Assembly: GCA_034509425.1 (NCBI GenBank)
Contig: JAVTVJ010000660.1
Coordinates: forward strand, 868,001 to 932,000
Reading direction: 5' to 3'
Source of the DNA: Eopsaltria australis
Lineage: Eukaryota > Chordata > Aves > Passeriformes > Petroicidae
Length of the DNA: 64,000 bases
Shown one piece after another: positions 60,758-64,000 of this stretch; position 1 is the first letter of the stretch, and each line of letters begins with the position of its first letter. The position numbers were made by a program, and so were the translations under genes. The notes under the pieces were generated by a model. The model saw nothing but the letters and a program-made list of their open reading frames with translations, had not been told where the DNA came from and did no database searches.

Positions 60758-63432
60758 TCAGACCCAGGCACAAATGAAGTCCTCAATGCTCACCCAAATC
60801 CAGGGTGAGGGCTCAGTTTGAGGCCTTACTCGTAACCCCTGACCTGAGAGGGAACTTTCTCCCACTGCTGATGTTCCCACTGCTGATGCCTTTTTGGGCA
60901 CTGAGAGCTGTGGGCAAGTGTCATTTGAAAACTGATGGGGTAAAGGAAGTGCTGGTTCTTTACCTTCCTGGGGGTGGAGAAGGTGCTGTGGGGCTTCCTG
61001 TTCTTCTCCATCTGCTGCCTGGCTGATCCCTGGATTCTCTTTGGTGTCATCCTCATGATGCGTGGCTCTGGAGTGAAGAGCCCTGAGTCGTGGCTTCAGG
61101 TGCAGGGTCTCCTGACCTTTCTGCTTTGCTTCATTAGCCCAGGAGAGTGTGAAGCCCTCGAAGTAATTCACCTGGAAATCCCCTGGTGGGAAGAGAATGC
61201 AGCTCTCGCTGCTTGTTGCTCAACTGCCAGACCTGCAGCAGTGTGAGGCATGACCTGGGCTGACTGGAAAACAGGGATACTGATGACGCCAGGGCTCAGG
61301 GATCACCAACCATTGCTGCTCTGTGCAGCAGGGGGTTATCAAACACCACACAGGGCACCTGAGCCTGCACCTGTGTCTAGAGGTCCTGGCACCTGTGTTC
61401 CCTGGGAAAAGCTCTGTCATGCCCAGTGTGGCAGAGAAAAGGGGAGCGTTGGCTCCAGAGGGAGCCTCAGGAGAGGCCAGGACTCAAGTGATGCTGGCAG
61501 TGGCGGGAATACAGGCATTTCTCTGCCCCACTCACTCTGGGGAATCACCTCTGACCTTGTGTGAGCAAACCAGTGACGTAAGGGAAGCCCCCAACCTAGC
61601 TGTCCTCACTCCCAGTCACTTACTCAGTCTTTTTAGGAAGGAGACAGCATCCTGGTAGCCCTGGATATAAAAGCGGTCCCTGACCTGCGGGGAGAGGTGG
61701 CAGTCAGGGCAGCTGGGCTGCTGCAGGGGGCTCGTGGCTCTGGCTGCCTGGAGGAGCAGCTCACCTGCTGAGTAGGAACCTGAAAAAAGTACATTAAGCG
61801 GCGGATGTTGAGTTTTGAGATCTGCAAGATACAATCAGAGAGCTGGAAGGTCAAGAAGGCAGCTGGGCAGTCCTTGGGGCAGATGTCGTATTCGCCGGCG
61901 AAGGCAGAGATGGTGATGGTGGTGCGGGACACGAAGTCGGCTCTCCACATGGCCAGCTCCCCGTCCAGGTAGCGCTGGGAGACAAAACAGGGAGCCCTGA
62001 GCCTTGCCCTGGGCACAGAGAGCAGTGCTGCTCACACGGGCAAACGTGTGGGGCTTGTTCCCCAGCCAGGCCCACAGCAGAGTGAGCTTGTGGTGCTCCA
62101 GAGATCCCTTCCAGGGACTGCCCCACCCGCTGCTCCTCTGCTCCAGGTCCAATCCCACCCTCCCCACAGAAAACTGCTGCAGTGAACCTGGCAGGAAAGT
62201 GCAGCAGAAGGGAGCTGCGGCAACCCCAGGGCCAGAGGAAGATGGACAATTTTGTGAGAAGCCCAGTCCTGTCTGCAGTGAGGTCAGATTTTGGGGCCCT
62301 GTTCTTCCCTCTGCAGACACTGTGCGAACACAGCCTCGAGCTACATTGGTGGCAGTCACAGGCAGAGCCATCCTTGCTGCCACCACTGGAGAAAGGACAG
62401 AGGCTGGAGGGGCCCTGGGCCTGAGCTGGGACAGGGTCTCCAGACCACAAAGCTACTCACCACCCCACGGAACCTTGGAGGGAAAATCCCAAAATACAGC
62501 GGGAGGAAGCAGCTGCAGGTCACAGCCTGTGGGTGAGATGGGAAGGACAGAGGTGAGCAAAGAGCCATGGAAACTGTTGCCTTTGGGAGTGGTGGCTCAT
62601 CTGTGAGTGCCAAAACAGGACCCCCCAGCTGGGTTATTGGGCACCACTGACTAATGGGCACCAGAGCATGTCTGATACCCACAGCCATGGCAGAGAGGAA
62701 GGAAGGGAACCTGTGAAATGCTTCAATTTGTTCCCAGCATGTTCAGGGTAACTGAGACAGTAATCAAAAGGGCAGATTTTTTAAATTATTTCAGCTTGTC
62801 CGGATTCTGAGGGTGGCAAGGAGAGAAGTCCTGGCATGGACAAGAATGGACCAGGACCTGTTAGGATAAGACAAGGGGTGATGGTTTATAACTACAAGGG
62901 GTCAGATTTAGATATTGGGAAGAAATTATTTCCCATGAGGGTTTTGAGGCCCTGGCAAAGGTTGCCCAGAGCAGCTGTGGCTGCCCCTGGATCCCTGGAA
63001 GCGTCCAAGGCCAGGTTGGATGGGGCTTGAGACCCACCTGGGACAATGGAAGTTGTCCCTGGCCATGACAGGGGTGGAACTGGATGAGCTTTAAGGTCCC
63101 TTCCACCCCAACCCAACCCAACTCAACGCATTCTGTGATTTTGTGCTGTGGGACATGGCCAGGCAGCAAATGTCAGCTCCTCCCTCACGGGGTGCCTGTG
63201 GCTGCTCCCACCTGAATCAGCTCCTCCTTTGAGGCAAACTCGGACACTGTGACACTTCTCCAGTCGTGCAGGCGGGTGAGGATAATGTGCAGCTTTCCAG
63301 ACACCAGCTCGTGGGCATTAGGAGGCAGGAATTTGCGTAAGGCTCTCCTTAAGAGTCTGAGTACGCTTCCTCCAGGGGCCAGCCCCCAGAAAGAGGTTTT
63401 CAGATTACTGAGGATATAGTCACTTATCTCAT
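60758..63432 (-). CDS. PNPLA1-like gene, copy B, partial (exon 1 outside the window)
   Basis: Exons on the minus strand are 63,432-63,212, 62,526-62,461, 61,974-61,765, 61,684-61,624 and 61,182-60,964, with the same lengths and phases as copy A. Exon 2 begins DEISDYILSNLKTSFWG and shares FLPPNAHELVSGKLHIIL with copy A. Exon 3 reads CSCFLPLYFGIFPPRF. Exon 4 has the same LDGE in place of DGG. Unspliced, the exon-6 frame stops at 60,758 with a tail unlike that of copy A. The Ser-elbow exon cannot be seen, so catalytic competence is unknown. No stop or frameshift was found in the visible exons, so both copies may be functional. Confidence 0.78.
62917..63152 (+). mobile_element. CR1 LINE 3' end in intron 2 of copy B
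   Basis: The same forward CR1 insertion as at 53,690-53,925, nearly base for base. Confidence 0.9.
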
Positions 63433-64000
63433 CTGAAGCAAAGCAAAGCAAAGTAATCATTTTGCATACTTTATATTGTCATTTATGTACAATTATGTGT
63501 TATTTATGTTCTTTCAGAGGTGTACTTCCACCTGGGAAAGGGGTATTTTATCCTGCTGCTAAATGCTCATTTAGAGCCATTGTCTTTAGTAGGGTTGACG
63601 CTCCCACAGTTGGACCCAAATTTTCAAAGCACTTTCAATATTGCGGGCGGCAGAAGTATTTTGTTTTCTTCTCCCATTTCTCCCCATTTTCTCCAGAATG
63701 CATATTAACATTTTTTGGACATATGGAAGAAAATTGATGGCAGGCCTTTGCATAACATTTCCGCCTGTTAGCTCTGCATCTATGCCCTGCTACTGTGTTT
63801 TGTTTTGGGAATCTGCCAACAATTCCAAGTGCCTTATCAGGGAGAGCACCTCTGTTTCTTTTATCAGATATGCCTGCCATTGATTCCAGTTAATAAGATG
63901 CAATGACTATATCTACTCTGTTTTCTCCGTGATGTTTAATTTACCCATGTTTTCTACTCTTCAAGAAGACAACAGAGTAAAAATTGGACAAATTAACCAC

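Larger units (their letters stand above)
59412..64000. repeat. Segmental duplication, copy B (runs off the window)
   Basis: Matches copy A as described there. A stretch at about 60,412-60,888 has no match in copy A. Its first coding exon is expected near 64,110-64,310, beyond the window. Confidence 0.93.

Overview
The window looks like a gene-dense piece of a bird genome, probably a microchromosome. The evidence is many CR1 LINE 3' fragments, short introns, CpG-island promoters, abundant GC-rich minisatellites, and genes whose proteins match the vertebrate ETV7 - BNIP5 (C6orf222) - PNPLA1 neighbourhood (human 6p21, order recalled from memory). No bacterial, viral or CRISPR feature was seen.

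Layout. (1) 1-19.5 kb: a minus-strand, multi-exon gene that I could not name. It starts at a CpG/CCAAT promoter near 19.5 kb. Its best exons lie at 17.1-15.3 kb, with further candidate exons down to about 7.5 kb; the rest is intron-like sequence with old CR1 pieces. (2) 19.5-21.5 kb: a shared CpG-rich interval between divergent promoters, filled with three different tandem repeats. (3) 21.5-26.6 kb: ETV7 on the plus strand (8 exons, PNT and ETS domains), with a one-base deletion in exon 4. (4) 26.6-32.4 kb: intergenic, holding a 1-kb 32-bp minisatellite. (5) 32.4-36.8 kb: BNIP5 on the plus strand (6 exons, TATA box, BH3-like motif). (6) 41.0-48.7 kb: PNPLA1-like lipase gene on the plus strand (9 exons, intact Ser/Asp dyad). 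(7) 49.9-64 kb: two more PNPLA1-like genes on the minus strand (copies A and B) in a tandem duplication of about 4.9 kb. Copy B loses its first exon to the window edge. A CpG-rich 32-bp minisatellite with an orphan exon-like start lies between them.

Working picture. ETV7 is a transcriptional repressor, BNIP5 a putative BCL2-binding protein, and PNPLA1 an acyl-transferring lipase of the epidermal barrier, so these neighbours do not form a pathway. The strongest local story is the PNPLA1 family expansion. The plus copy keeps all catalytic motifs. The two minus copies have altered oxyanion and Asp-Gly-Gly motifs and are nearly identical over several kb. They show an abrupt identity boundary inside exon 2 and one exon-3 patch with clustered amino-acid replacements, the pattern expected of partial gene conversion. 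All exon models rest on splice-site phase and family resemblance judged by eye.
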